A stretch of 64,000 nt of DNA from Phycisphaeraceae bacterium (GTDB taxonomy: Bacteria > Planctomycetota > Phycisphaerae > Phycisphaerales > UBA1924). The notes below the pieces were generated by a model. It saw only the letters and a list, made by a program, of their open reading frames with translations. It did not search any database and was not told where the DNA came from. Each line of letters begins with the position of its first letter. Within the stretch, counting starts at the first letter, position 1. The translations under genes were made by a program, and so were the position numbers. The stretch covers positions 1-64,000 of the forward strand of contig JAHBXK010000005.1 in the NCBI GenBank assembly GCA_019636535.1. The letters run 5' to 3'. Below, piece after piece: positions 25,667 through 35,173 of this stretch.

Positions 25667-26734
25667 TCACCGCTTCCCCTTCCGACGGTGCGGGAAGATC
25701 GCCGTGCTCTGGCCCTTGGCGGCGCCGATACGGATCGGCCCCGCGGCGATGCGGGCCTTGGCACTCTTGGCGTTGTCCTTGCTGAACTCGGTGCCGATGA
25801 ACCGCCGGCCCAGCGCGTGGGCAACCACGGCGGTGGTGCCCGAGCCGAGGAACGGATCGAGCACCAGGTCGCCAGCGTGCGAGCAGGCGCGGATCACGCG
25901 CTCGAGATAGACCTCGGGCAGTTGGTTGTCGTGGTAACTGCGACGTTCCTTGTTGTTGCCCTGGATGCGGCCCCAGAACTGGCCGTACCAGACGTCCATC
26001 GGCACGCGCATGCCGGGGGCGATGCCGTCCTTCTTGCTCTGCGTGCGCGGGTCTTCGTAGATCGCAGCACGGTCGGACATCTCCAGCACTTCGTCGGCGT
26101 TCCAGACGCGCCGCCCGGCGTGACGGATCGAGGCAGCGTCGACGCCGGGCGGAACCGCGTCCGGCTCATGAGCCTCCGCACGCGTGAAGTAGAGCGCGTG
26201 CACCTTCGAGTTGATGAACCGCTCCGTCGTGTTCTGGCCGAACCGGTAGTGCCAGACGCACCAGTTCTGCATGTGCATGGTTGCGGGCGGCCTTCGCTCG
26301 GCGAACCGCCCCTTCAGGTAACACACGATCTCCGCCGCCCAGTCGTCGGGGATGTTGACCCACATGGAGCCGCCGGGGCGGAGGGCGCGGACGCACAGGT
26401 CCAGCCAGTCGTAGGTGAAGTCAAGGTATTCGCGCTCGGGCATGTCATCGTCCCAGCGGTCGTAGGCGCGCTTCCAATTGAAGGGCGGATCGGCGAAGAC
26501 CAGATCAACGGTGCCGGCGCGGACCTCTTCGACACGCGGCAGGATCGCGCGGCAGTCGCCGATCCAGACGCGGGCGTCAGCGCCGTTGAGTTTGTGGGTG
26601 AGGGCGAAGTCGGGCGCGATGAGCGCGTCGGTGTTGCGCGGCTTGGGCGCTGCGGCGGCCTTGGCGCTGGCGCGCTTCGAGAGACCGGACGCGGCCCGGG
26701 CGGCGTCCTTGCCGGGGGAGGTGAGGGTGGTCAT
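25667..26734 (-). CDS. DNA adenine/cytosine-N4 methyltransferase (N6/N4 type), no partner nuclease
   Basis: 355 residues from ATG at 26734 (MTTLTSPGKDAARAASGLSK). The catalytic motif IV DLVFADPPFNWKRAYD is at about residues 77-92, with the AdoMet-binding motif DPFLGSGTTAVVAH near residue 305. The order catalytic motif then AdoMet motif indicates a beta-class enzyme of the D12/N6_N4_Mtase group. Between them lie FINSKVHALYFTR and SYHDNQLPEVYLERVIRACS, typical for this group. No restriction endonuclease gene is adjacent, so it looks like an orphan regulator of the CcrM kind or a remnant restriction-modification system. Target sequence is unknown. The first 45 residues are Ala/Lys-rich and the C-terminus is basic. 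Confidence 0.9.
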   Translation of the reverse strand: MTTLTSPGKDAARAASGLSKRASAKAAAAPKPRNTDALIAPDFALTHKLNGADARVWIGDCRAILPRVEEVRAGTVDLVFADPPFNWKRAYDRWDDDMPEREYLDFTYDWLDLCVRALRPGGSMWVNIPDDWAAEIVCYLKGRFAERRPPATMHMQNWCVWHYRFGQNTTERFINSKVHALYFTRAEAHEPDAVPPGVDAASIRHAGRRVWNADEVLEMSDRAAIYEDPRTQSKKDGIAPGMRVPMDVWYGQFWGRIQGNNKERRSYHDNQLPEVYLERVIRACSHAGDLVLDPFLGSGTTAVVAHALGRRFIGTEFSKDNAKSAKARIAAGPIRIGAAKGQSTAIFPHRRKGKR

Positions 26735-26794
26735 GCTGGAGTGAGTGTAAACGTGGGCGCGCGCCCGCGCCACCGTTGCGACAGGCGCGGCTGT

Positions 26795-28360
26795 TCAGCG
26801 CTTGCGCTCTTTGGAACCGGCACGAGCGAGCCCGGACTTGGGCTTGGGCTGTGGCTTGGGTGTGGTGCGGCTCGCGCTCCGTGAGCGGGGTTTCGTGGCG
26901 GGCTTGGAGCGCAACGCCGGTCGCTTCGGAGCGCGCGCCGGCTTGACAGGACCACCCTCGCGAAGCACGGCGGACTTGCCCGCGTACAGACCTTCGAGCC
27001 GGGGGATGATCGGATCGACATCGGGGAGCCCCTCGCCGAGCGCCACGAGCAGATCGATCAGGCCGAAGTAGTCGACAACGGAGATGAACTCACGGGCGAT
27101 TCGCGGCGGTCCATCGCGGGCCGGGTCGTGCTCGCCCGATTGCACGCGGTCGAGGCCGGCCATGTTGTGGTAGTTGCCCAGAGGGAGGCAGAGGCAGGTT
27201 GCTTCGTGGCCGTAGGCGCAGAAGACGGTGGCCTCGCATGCGCCGCCGGCCATGAGTTTGCGCTGCCACTTCATGGCTGGGGGGGCGGCGGGGGCCGGCT
27301 CTGCGCGCTCGGTGGCTTTGGGTGTGGCGGGCCGGCCCGAGAGTTCCTCCGCGCGCTTGGCGCACGCGGCGGTGAGACGGGGGGAGAAGACGCTCAGGCG
27401 ATCGCCGACCCTGACGATGGGACCGCCACCGACCGGCGAATCGGCGAAGGCGCGGGAGTTCTCGAGCGCAACGATGCGTGCGTGCCGCGGGATCGTGCCG
27501 AGTTTGCAGGCGGCGATGGCGCCGATGAAGCCGATCTCTTCAGCGCGGGTGAAGAGCAGTCGTGTTTCGGGCCTGTTGCGCGCGGCGGGACGCTCGCGGA
27601 GGGCGTCGAACGCTTCGAGCGCGGCGGCGACGGCGGCCAGATCGTCGCAGGCGGGCGCGTGGAGGATGCCGACCTCGTCGATCTGGGCGGGCGGGAGCGC
27701 CCAGACGGCGACGTCGCCGGGGCGGATGCCGCTCGGGCCAGTGTGTTCGGTGTGCTCGGCTTGCTCGGCTTGCTCGGCTTGTTCATCATGGTCGCCGTCG
27801 AGTTCGGCGAGGTAGAGTTTGCCGAACGGGCTAGGGGGCGAGTCGTGCGCTTCGCCGACGAGCGTGGCGCCGATGGGCTCGGGGCGGGCGCCCGCGTGCG
27901 CGTCGCCGTCGGGGTGGATGACGATTCGGGCGGACTCGAAGTAGGCGTCCATGACGCCGCCGCGGAAAGAGAGTTCGACGGTTGCGGGGCCGATGATGCG
28001 CTCGACGACGAAGGCGGGATGATCGAGGTGGGCGGTGATGAGCATGGGGCCGACGGGCGAGCCGGGGCGCTTGCTCGACTTGCTCGGCTTGCCCGCGCGC
28101 GTGAGACGATCGGACGAGAGCGTGAGGTTGCAGGCCTTGTCGGTCTCGATGCGAACATCGGGGCGGGCGGCGGCCCAAGTTCGGATGAACTCGACGACGC
28201 GGCCCTCGCGCCCGGCGGCGGTGGGGATCTGGGTCAGTTCGAGGAGCGTGCGCCGCTGTCGATGGCGCAGTGAGTCGGCGGAGAAGGAGACATCGCGGGT
28301 GTTGGTGGGTCGATCCGATGGGCGCTTGCGAGCGGTCGAGACGCGTGTGCGGCTGGGCAT
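26795..28360 (-). CDS. M42-type metallopeptidase (glutamyl aminopeptidase-like)
   Basis: 521 residues from ATG at 28360. Metal-binding motifs of the M20/M42 clan are visible: TAHLDHPAF (about 111-119), CDDLAAVAA (about 234), TRAEEIGFIGAIAACKL (about 268, catalytic Glu and metal Glu) and VALENSRAF. The enzyme is expected to remove N-terminal residues from peptides. Two additions are unusual: a low-complexity repeat of EQAEQAEQAEHTEHTG encoded by 9-nt units (27735-27790) and a 60-residue Lys/Arg/Pro-rich C-terminal tail. It is the first gene of the minus-strand run with the methyltransferase, hicBA and purB. Confidence 0.85.
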   Translation of the reverse strand: MPSRTRVSTARKRPSDRPTNTRDVSFSADSLRHRQRRTLLELTQIPTAAGREGRVVEFIRTWAAARPDVRIETDKACNLTLSSDRLTRAGKPSKSSKRPGSPVGPMLITAHLDHPAFVVERIIGPATVELSFRGGVMDAYFESARIVIHPDGDAHAGARPEPIGATLVGEAHDSPPSPFGKLYLAELDGDHDEQAEQAEQAEHTEHTGPSGIRPGDVAVWALPPAQIDEVGILHAPACDDLAAVAAALEAFDALRERPAARNRPETRLLFTRAEEIGFIGAIAACKLGTIPRHARIVALENSRAFADSPVGGGPIVRVGDRLSVFSPRLTAACAKRAEELSGRPATPKATERAEPAPAAPPAMKWQRKLMAGGACEATVFCAYGHEATCLCLPLGNYHNMAGLDRVQSGEHDPARDGPPRIAREFISVVDYFGLIDLLVALGEGLPDVDPIIPRLEGLYAGKSAVLREGGPVKPARAPKRPALRSKPATKPRSRSASRTTPKPQPKPKSGLARAGSKERKR

Positions 28361-28411
28361 GGGTTGAGGGTACGAGCGCTGGGCCGATCGTCCGGCGGGC
28401 GGACGACCGAC

Positions 28412-28452
28412 CGAGAGAAAGAAAGACCCCCGCTCCGAGGGGAGCGGGGGTC
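28412..28452 (-). terminator. Intrinsic terminator of the large secreted-protein gene
   Basis: On the minus strand GACCCCCGCTCC pairs with GGAGCGGGGGTC (28425-28436 and 28441-28452) over a 4-nt loop, followed by TTTCTTTCTCTC. A 12-bp GC-rich stem with a T-rich tail is a strong factor-independent terminator for the upstream gene ending at 28513. Confidence 0.9.
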
Positions 28453-28512
28453 GGGGAGATCACACAAGATGTGACGCGGTCAGCCGCGTCCGAGCATCAC
28501 GCTCGCCCGAAC

Positions 28513-31470
28513 TTACGGGCAGGTGCTGCCGAGGTTCGGGTTCCAGTCACCCAGGAACTCGAGCAGGTCGGCCAGGTCAACGACGTTGTCGCCGTTGATG
28601 TCGCCCGGCAGGCCCATGCCCGACTGACCCAGGTTCGGGTTCCAATCACCCAGGAAGTCCAGGAGGTCGGCCAGATCGACCACGCCGTCGTCGTTGTAGT
28701 CGCCCGGGCACGGCAGCGGCTCGTCGTCGCAGACGGGCACGCCCGAGCCGTTGAAGTTGAGGGCGATGGCGAAGAGGGTGCCGACGTCGCCAGCGAAGTG
28801 GTCACCCACACGGACCGTCCAGGTTCCTTCACTGCTGAGACCGCCGAAGACCGTGTCCAGGCTGACGACGGAGTTGTCGCAGTTCTGGGCGCGGACGGTG
28901 CCACCGAAGATCGGCGCAGGCCCGGCCACGATGAGATCGTGCACGTTCTGCGTTGCGGCATCGGTGAAGAGGAAGACGCCGTCGATGTCGTTCGCCGAAC
29001 CGAAGGAAGGCGCTGCAACGCCGACCGCATCGCAGTCAGCGCCCCGACCCGGACGGGTCATCAACTGGGCCGTCGCCATGTTCGGCGCGGTGATCTGAAC
29101 CTGCAGATCGCCGGGCCACGAGTGGAAGATGTCAACCAACACCTCGATCGAGGAGATCATCACGGCTTCGGCAGCGCCAACCGTGATCGTCTGCTCGGCG
29201 GGGAAGCCCAAGCCGGAGGCGTCGGGGATGTCCACGGGCACATCCTCGGTGATGAAGTCCGGGGTCGGCAGGCAACTCGCGAAGTCGCCGATGTAGGTGC
29301 CGCCGCCCATGATGCAGTCGGCCTCGCTCTGGATCGAGCAGGTGCCGCCGGTGCAGCAGGCGCCCGAGAAGGGGATGAAGGTGACCGAGTATGAGTACGG
29401 ACCGATGATCGGCGGGAAGTCGCCGTTGGAGGCGATCATGACGTGCGCCGAGGAGTTCGGCGGGAGCGTCAGAACGGTCACGGCGTTGGCGACGCAACCG
29501 AACTCGGTGGGCGCCTCGCAACCGCCGTCGAAAGCGGCCAGGAACGTGCTGGGCAGGTTCCCGGGGATGATCGCGTTATCGAAGTCCGGCGCGATGACGA
29601 AGAAGCCGCCCGGGGTGGTGGTCTGGAACTCATACCACACGCCGGACCGGGACACGAAGCCCGGACCGCACGCGATCGAACCGGCATCGTCCGCCGCGTT
29701 GAGAGCGTCAACGAGGATCGAGTCGTCGCCGGTGATGACGATCGCGTCGTCGCAGATGTCGTTCGAGGGATTGGCGGGACGGTTCACGACGATCTCGAAG
29801 TCGCCCTGCGTGTTGGCGCCGCCCGAGACGCGGATCTTGATCGTCTGGCTCGCCGCGAGTTGAACGGCGAGGACTTCCGTGATGCCCGGATCGAACAGGT
29901 CCGCACAACCGGCAAGGGGGGTCGGATCGATCGATGCGCCGTCCGTGAACGTGCAGTCGGTCGCGGCCTGGACGACCAGGTCGAGCGCCGGATCGTCGGT
30001 CGAAACAACGATGCGGTGCCAGCCGGCGGTCGCCGCGGTGAACTCAAAGAACGCGTCGAACTCGGCAGCGCCCGCGAAGGCGCAGGAGGCGATGCCGCTC
30101 GTACCGGGCGACATGCTGTTGCTCCCCGACACGGGGATGTCGACCGTCAGCACGGTGGCGCTGGTGTTGCAACTGTTGTCGATGGAGCCGGGGTTGATGT
30201 TGAGCACGAGGTTGCCGGTCAGGGCGCCGAAGCCGCCGACTTGGATGAAGTAGGTGGTGCCCATCGTCAGTTCGAGGATGACGCGAGACTGGAGGCCGGC
30301 GCCGGAATCGTCGTTGCAGGCCAACTGAGCGCCGTTGCAGCCGTCGAGCACGGCGAGCACGGTGTCGGACAGGGCCGAGCCGAACGTGTCGATCTGGTAG
30401 ATGCCGGTCGCGGCGGGCGTGAAGGTCCACCAGACGTCGTTGATGGTGGCGGCGCCCGTTGCGCACGTCGGGACCGAACCGTCCTGCGAGGCGAACAGGT
30501 TGGTGCCGCTGTTCGCGCCGAGCATCGCCACGGCGGGGGTGCCGAGGCAGTTGTCGTTCGCGGGCGCGCTGCCGTCGCCGAGGTCGGTCACGTTCAGCCT
30601 GAAAGCACCCTCGTCACCGGGGAACGTCGAGACGCGGATGTGCACGGTGTCGCCCATGGCCATCGCGATCTCGATGTTCGAGAGCAGGCCGGAGCCGCCG
30701 TCGTCGTCGCAGGCCAGTTCGACAAACATGTCGAAGCAGTCGGTTGCGAACAACTGAAGTGCGGTGTCGGCCGAACCACCCGGAAGCGCTGTGCTGCCCT
30801 CGGTGTCGAACCGGTAGATGGACGCCTCAGGCGCCGTGAACACGTACCACACATCGGGGTCGTACGAAGCGCCGCCGAAGCCGCACGAGATGATCGGGTT
30901 GGGCAATGCGCCTTGCGTGGCGCCGATCACCGTGCCAGTGACGGTGGCGCTGCCCATGCTGAGCGTGATGACCTCGGCGTCGTCGCACTCGTCGTTGTCG
31001 GGGATCGGCGGCGGTGCATCGGCGACGGTGATCGTGAACGGGCCGCGGCTGTTGCTCCAGCCCGCGATGCGGATGAGCACGGTCTCGCCCATCGTCATGT
31101 TCAGTTGGATCGTCTCGGGCGCTGCCGAAGAGAACGGATCATCCGAGCAGGCGATCTCGGTCGCAGGATTGCACGCCGTGTAGGCCGACAGCGTCGGATC
31201 CCACGTTGCGGCGGTGCGCACCACGGTGAACGTGTGCTGGCTGGTCGAAGCCGCCGTGAACGTATAGAAGAAATCGAACGGGTCGGCGCCGCTGCACGAA
31301 CTGAACGCCCAGTCCGAAGTCGTCCCGATCGTCGTGCCGTTGGTCACGCCGACCGACAACGGCGTCGGAGCCGAGCACAGGTCGCCCGCCGATGCGACGC
31401 CCGCCGAACCGAAACACAACCCGGCCGCGGCCAGGAGCCGCGACCAACCCACAACGCGTGTCTTCAACAT
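28513..31470 (-). CDS. Large secreted protein with PPC-like repeats, P/Homo B domain and tandem dockerin-like motif
   Basis: 985 residues from ATG at 31470 with GAGGTG upstream; a TTG at 31488 could extend it by six. A Sec signal (LLAAAGLCFGSAGVASAGD) is followed by four or five repeats of about 120 residues, each starting with a Cys-containing N-D-x-C motif (DNDECDDAEVITL, NDNCLGTPAVAML, DNSCNTSATVLTV, SNDICDDAIVITG) and resembling bacterial pre-peptidase C-terminal domains. A cysteine knot-like GACCTGGTCSIQSEADC follows, then a P/Homo B-like domain (about 745-910) with WPGDLQVQITAP and GTWTVRVGDHFAGD. Two DLADLL-type dockerin loops close the protein, ending in NLGSTCP. No catalytic domain is seen; role is likely surface or matrix. 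Confidence 0.85.
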   Translation of the reverse strand: MLKTRVVGWSRLLAAAGLCFGSAGVASAGDLCSAPTPLSVGVTNGTTIGTTSDWAFSSCSGADPFDFFYTFTAASTSQHTFTVVRTAATWDPTLSAYTACNPATEIACSDDPFSSAAPETIQLNMTMGETVLIRIAGWSNSRGPFTITVADAPPPIPDNDECDDAEVITLSMGSATVTGTVIGATQGALPNPIISCGFGGASYDPDVWYVFTAPEASIYRFDTEGSTALPGGSADTALQLFATDCFDMFVELACDDDGGSGLLSNIEIAMAMGDTVHIRVSTFPGDEGAFRLNVTDLGDGSAPANDNCLGTPAVAMLGANSGTNLFASQDGSVPTCATGAATINDVWWTFTPAATGIYQIDTFGSALSDTVLAVLDGCNGAQLACNDDSGAGLQSRVILELTMGTTYFIQVGGFGALTGNLVLNINPGSIDNSCNTSATVLTVDIPVSGSNSMSPGTSGIASCAFAGAAEFDAFFEFTAATAGWHRIVVSTDDPALDLVVQAATDCTFTDGASIDPTPLAGCADLFDPGITEVLAVQLAASQTIKIRVSGGANTQGDFEIVVNRPANPSNDICDDAIVITGDDSILVDALNAADDAGSIACGPGFVSRSGVWYEFQTTTPGGFFVIAPDFDNAIIPGNLPSTFLAAFDGGCEAPTEFGCVANAVTVLTLPPNSSAHVMIASNGDFPPIIGPYSYSVTFIPFSGACCTGGTCSIQSEADCIMGGGTYIGDFASCLPTPDFITEDVPVDIPDASGLGFPAEQTITVGAAEAVMISSIEVLVDIFHSWPGDLQVQITAPNMATAQLMTRPGRGADCDAVGVAAPSFGSANDIDGVFLFTDAATQNVHDLIVAGPAPIFGGTVRAQNCDNSVVSLDTVFGGLSSEGTWTVRVGDHFAGDVGTLFAIALNFNGSGVPVCDDEPLPCPGDYNDDGVVDLADLLDFLGDWNPNLGQSGMGLPGDINGDNVVDLADLLEFLGDWNPNLGSTCP

Positions 31471-31671
31471 GTTCTTCACCTCTTGCAAGAAAAAGGAAAC
31501 CTCACGAAGTACCCACGTTCGATACTGTGACCCCGCCCGGTCATGACGCGCCGGAACTGCGCGACATACCCGTTGAGCGAAGTCTTAACGTCATAACTTA
31601 CGCGACGATTGCGACGCCGGCACCCAAAACGCGAAGATTCTTCGATTTCAACAAACACAACCCTATCAAAA

Positions 31672-33429
31672 TCAGGGCCTGGACCCGGGCTCGGCCGAGG
31701 ATGCCGGCCCGGTTTCACCCGGTGTTGCGCCAGGCGGGGGTGTCATAAAAGTTTGCGAGATCGCGGCTTTCATCGATCGGGCTGTCCGGATACGTCCGCC
31801 AAGTCTCCGATCGGGGAGTTTGCTGGGTACGATCCCGCCGGGGAATCGATTCGGGTCCGCTAATTCGCTGGAAACGTGCCCGATCGTCGTTGCGGGCGTC
31901 GCGGCGTAGCGGTTGAACGTCTTGGCTAGTTCCGCCCGCTTGGCGTCGAGTTCCTGTGATTCGATCACGCCCTTGGGGACCGGCCCGGGTTTGAAGTCCG
32001 GATAATCGAGCTTCGGGATCTCGGCGTTGATCAGCAGTTCGATCTGCGTCAGCAGCCCGCCCTGCTCGGGCGTCACCAGGCTCCAAGCGACGCCATCGCG
32101 ACCGGCACGGGCGGTGCGGCCGATGCGGTGGACGTACAGGTCGGGATCTTCGGGCAAGTCATAGTTGATGACATGGGAGATGCCCTCGACGTCGAGCCCG
32201 CGCGAGGCCAGGTCCGAGGCGACCAGCACACCGAGCGACCCGGTCCGCAGTTTGGCGATGACCTGGTTGCGCTTGGTCTGGTACATGTCGCCGTGCATGG
32301 CGTGCGCGTCGATGCCCTTCTTCATCAGATAGGCCGTCACTTCGTCGACCGTGCGCTTCATGCGGCAGAAGATGACGGTGAGGGCCGGCTCCTCGTGCGT
32401 GAGCAGGTGGAGCAGCAGCGACCGCTTGTCCCACGGCTGAACGGTCAGGTAGAACTGCTTGACCATCGCGGCGGTGAGCGACCCGCTCGAAGCGACGATC
32501 TTCTCGGCGTTGCGGGCGTACTTGCGGGCCAGCGACTCGATCTCCGACGAGATGGTCGCGGAGACAAAGACGGTCTGACGCTCGGTCGGGCAGGCCGACA
32601 GGATCTTGCGGATGTCGTCGCGGAAGCCGATGTCGAGCATCCGGTCGACCTCGTCGAGCACGGCGATGCGCACGTTCCGGTAGTGCAGGTAGCCGCGCTG
32701 CTGCATGTCCATCACCCGGCCGGGCGTGGCGACGATGATCTCGGGGCCCTTGGCGAGTTTGTCCGCCTGGGTGCGGATGTTCTGGCCGCCGTAGACGGGG
32801 AGCACGGTCAGGCCTCGCTTCAGGCCGAGTTCGGCCAGGTCCGCCGCGACCTGGATCGCCAGTTCGCGCGTCGGCACGAGCACAAGACCCTGGAACTCGG
32901 TTCCGGACTTGACGATCTCGAGCATCGGCAGGCCGAACGCGGCGGTCTTGCCCGTGCCGGTGCGCGCCTGCCCCAGCACGTCCTTTCCCTGGATGATCAA
33001 CGGGATGATCTGGGCCTGGATCTGCGTGGGGTGAACGAAGTTCACTTCCCCGATCATGTCCAGCAGTTCCTTGGACAAGCCCAGGTCGGCGAAGGTGATC
33101 GTGGTATCGAAGATGTCGCGCTTCGCCTCGTCCGAGAGCGGTGCGGCGTCTTTGGCGCGTAGGCGCCGTTGGGCGGGAAGTGCCTGGCCGCCGCCGTGCT
33201 GTTGACCCGAGCCCTGCCCCTGTGCCGATCCGCCCTGGCCACCGCCGCCCTCGCCACCCTCACCACCGCCACCCCCTCGCCGCCGGCGGCGACGACGCTT
33301 CCTCGGCTGGTCGCCCTCCTGACCACCCTGACCGTCGGATCGCGAGTGATCGGGCGCGGAATCGGCGCTCGGGTGCGAATGGTTGGAACCTGAGCCTTCT
33401 GGCGGCTCGTGCGTGAACGGTGTGGTCAT
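31672..33429 (-). CDS. DEAD-box RNA helicase with basic Gly-rich N-terminus
   Basis: 585 residues from ATG at 33429. Helicase motifs in order: Q motif (FADLGLSKELLDMIGEVNFV), Walker A ARTGTGKT (155-162), PTREL, TPGRVMD, motif II as DEVD (259-262, so Val replaces Ala), SAT (290-292), and HRIGRTARAGRDG in the C-terminal domain. Residues 41-82 hold a run of basic residues (KRRRRRRRG) and Gly/Gln-rich sequence, an RNA-binding tail that is usually C-terminal in this family. The C-terminal ~70 residues are Pro-rich. It is divergent from alanine racemase with 184 bp between starts. The likely role is RNA remodelling in ribosome assembly or decay. Confidence 0.92.
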   Translation of the reverse strand: MTTPFTHEPPEGSGSNHSHPSADSAPDHSRSDGQGGQEGDQPRKRRRRRRRGGGGGEGGEGGGGQGGSAQGQGSGQQHGGGQALPAQRRLRAKDAAPLSDEAKRDIFDTTITFADLGLSKELLDMIGEVNFVHPTQIQAQIIPLIIQGKDVLGQARTGTGKTAAFGLPMLEIVKSGTEFQGLVLVPTRELAIQVAADLAELGLKRGLTVLPVYGGQNIRTQADKLAKGPEIIVATPGRVMDMQQRGYLHYRNVRIAVLDEVDRMLDIGFRDDIRKILSACPTERQTVFVSATISSEIESLARKYARNAEKIVASSGSLTAAMVKQFYLTVQPWDKRSLLLHLLTHEEPALTVIFCRMKRTVDEVTAYLMKKGIDAHAMHGDMYQTKRNQVIAKLRTGSLGVLVASDLASRGLDVEGISHVINYDLPEDPDLYVHRIGRTARAGRDGVAWSLVTPEQGGLLTQIELLINAEIPKLDYPDFKPGPVPKGVIESQELDAKRAELAKTFNRYAATPATTIGHVSSELADPNRFPGGIVPSKLPDRRLGGRIRTARSMKAAISQTFMTPPPGATPGETGPASSAEPGSRP

Positions 33430-33613
33430 GCGCGTGGAATCTGAGCGTCGGGCGGCGGACGCGGGAACGATCGTCCCGCCGGTCGCCGACGGTTGGGTAC
33501 GCCGATTTTCGGCATCTGATCCTAGGGAACCGCGCGGGTCGATACAACAATCCGCCGCGGGGACCGAATCCTTCGCCCCGCGCCCGCCCCGACACACCAC
33601 CCGCGGAGCCCGC

Positions 33614-35173
33614 GTGCCGACGAGCCGATTGGAAGTGGATCTGCGTGCGGTCGACCGGAATCTCGAGGTCGTCCGGTCGGTGCTCGCGCCGGCGGGGATG
33701 GCGACCCGAGCGCCCGAGCCCCGATCGGCGCGCTCGTCGCCGGGCGTTTGTGCGATCCTGAAGCAGGACGGCTACGGCGTCGGCGCTGTGCGATTGGCCA
33801 AGCGACTTGCCGCGGGGGTCGAGATGTTCGGCGTGTACTCGCTGGACGAGGCCCGCGCGCTCTACGAGGCCGTCCCGCGGACCCCCATCCTCGTCCTGAT
33901 GCCCGTCAGCACGATGGACCGCCACGACCCGCTCTACCGCGCTGCGGCCGAGGGCCGGCTTCATCTGGTTCTGCACGACCACGACCAACTCGACGGCCTG
34001 ACCGAACTCACGGGCCGGATCGGTGTCGGCCTGCCCGTGCACGTGCAACTCGACACCGGGTTATCGCGCGGCGGGCTGGCGCACGAGGGCGCACGCGAAC
34101 TCGTCGAGCGCATCGTCGGCTCACAGCGGCTGCTGCTCGCGGGAGTCATGACGCACTTCGCCTCGCCCTGCACCGACGGAGCGTTCACGGCCGAGCAGGC
34201 CGAGCGGTTCAGCGCGTTCATGGCCGACATCGCCCCCGTGCTGCGCGCAGCGCTGGTGGCGGGCCACAACCCGCCGCGGCCCGCGCGCGACAGTTTCGTC
34301 GGCACCGGCGGGCTCGCGGAGTTGGCGATGCACATGGCCAACACCTGCGCCACGTTCCGCTCGCGAGCGCTGCACGGAACGATGGTCCGAGTCGGTCAAT
34401 GCCTGCTGGGCTACGCGCTCGACGAAGCGATGATCGGTCACACCCGCTCGCGACACGCGACGGATGATGGTCCCGGCGCGCTCGACGACTTCGAGTTCGC
34501 GGCCGATGCGCGCAGGCTCGTGCCGGCGGTGCGATGGACCAGTTACGCGTCGCACGTTCAGGAGATCGATCCCGGCTGGCCCGTGGGGTACGGCTCAACC
34601 TGGCGCGCCCCCAAGCGATCGGACGGCCGGCGAACCCGGATCGCGCTCATCCCCGTCGGCTACGCCGACGGCTATCCGCGCGCGCTCAGTTCCTCCGCCG
34701 TTCGCAGGCCGCTCGTTCACACGCTCCCCAATTCGGCCGACCGCGCCCAGGGCGTGCTCGCGTGGGTCGGCTTCACGGGCCGGCCATGGGAACGGCGCGG
34801 GGCGGGTGCGCCGGACGACGACGAGTCCGCCGGCACAAACACCGTCTACGCACCGGTCGTCGGCCGGGTCAGCATGGATCAGATCACCGTCGACGTGACC
34901 GACGTTCCCGAGGCGTTCGTTCGCTCGGCCGACACGGGCGGCCCGGCGATGGAAGTCGAACTGCTCGGACGCGACCCGCTCGCGCCCAACTACCCGCCCA
35001 CGCTCGCAGCGGCGGCGGGCTCGATCACGCACGAACTGCTCTGCCGCGTCTCAGCACGCATCGAGCGCGTCTATCGATACCCGGCCACAACCAGCGACAA
35101 CCCGGCGGTGGTTTCGATCGCGGGCGGCGTGCCCGCCGATCAGGGCGTCGTTCGCGCAGCACGCTCCGCGTAA
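33614..35173 (+). CDS. alr: Alanine racemase
   Basis: 519 residues from GTG at 33614 with GGAG 8 nt upstream; an ATG at 33428 would overlap the divergent helicase start. The PLP-binding lysine is in CAILKQDGYGVGA (Lys50). The catalytic tyrosine region is VGYGSTWRAP, followed by PVGYADGYPR and VVGRVSMDQITVDVTD; the pattern matches the Alr family. Length exceeds the usual 360-400 because of several insertions (around 28-45, a WERRGAGAPDDDE insert near 400 and a C-terminal tail). It makes D-alanine for peptidoglycan. The end overlaps the convergent membrane-protein gene by 34 bp. Confidence 0.92.
   Translation: MPTSRLEVDLRAVDRNLEVVRSVLAPAGMATRAPEPRSARSSPGVCAILKQDGYGVGAVRLAKRLAAGVEMFGVYSLDEARALYEAVPRTPILVLMPVSTMDRHDPLYRAAAEGRLHLVLHDHDQLDGLTELTGRIGVGLPVHVQLDTGLSRGGLAHEGARELVERIVGSQRLLLAGVMTHFASPCTDGAFTAEQAERFSAFMADIAPVLRAALVAGHNPPRPARDSFVGTGGLAELAMHMANTCATFRSRALHGTMVRVGQCLLGYALDEAMIGHTRSRHATDDGPGALDDFEFAADARRLVPAVRWTSYASHVQEIDPGWPVGYGSTWRAPKRSDGRRTRIALIPVGYADGYPRALSSSAVRRPLVHTLPNSADRAQGVLAWVGFTGRPWERRGAGAPDDDESAGTNTVYAPVVGRVSMDQITVDVTDVPEAFVRSADTGGPAMEVELLGRDPLAPNYPPTLAAAAGSITHELLCRVSARIERVYRYPATTSDNPAVVSIAGGVPADQGVVRAARSA

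Noticed and set aside
27730-27795. Tandem TTGCTCGGC units in the M42 peptidase gene as a mobile repeat
   Set aside because: The unit is 9 nt, in frame, and encodes a short Glu-Gln-Ala repeat in a linker; it is a coding microsatellite.
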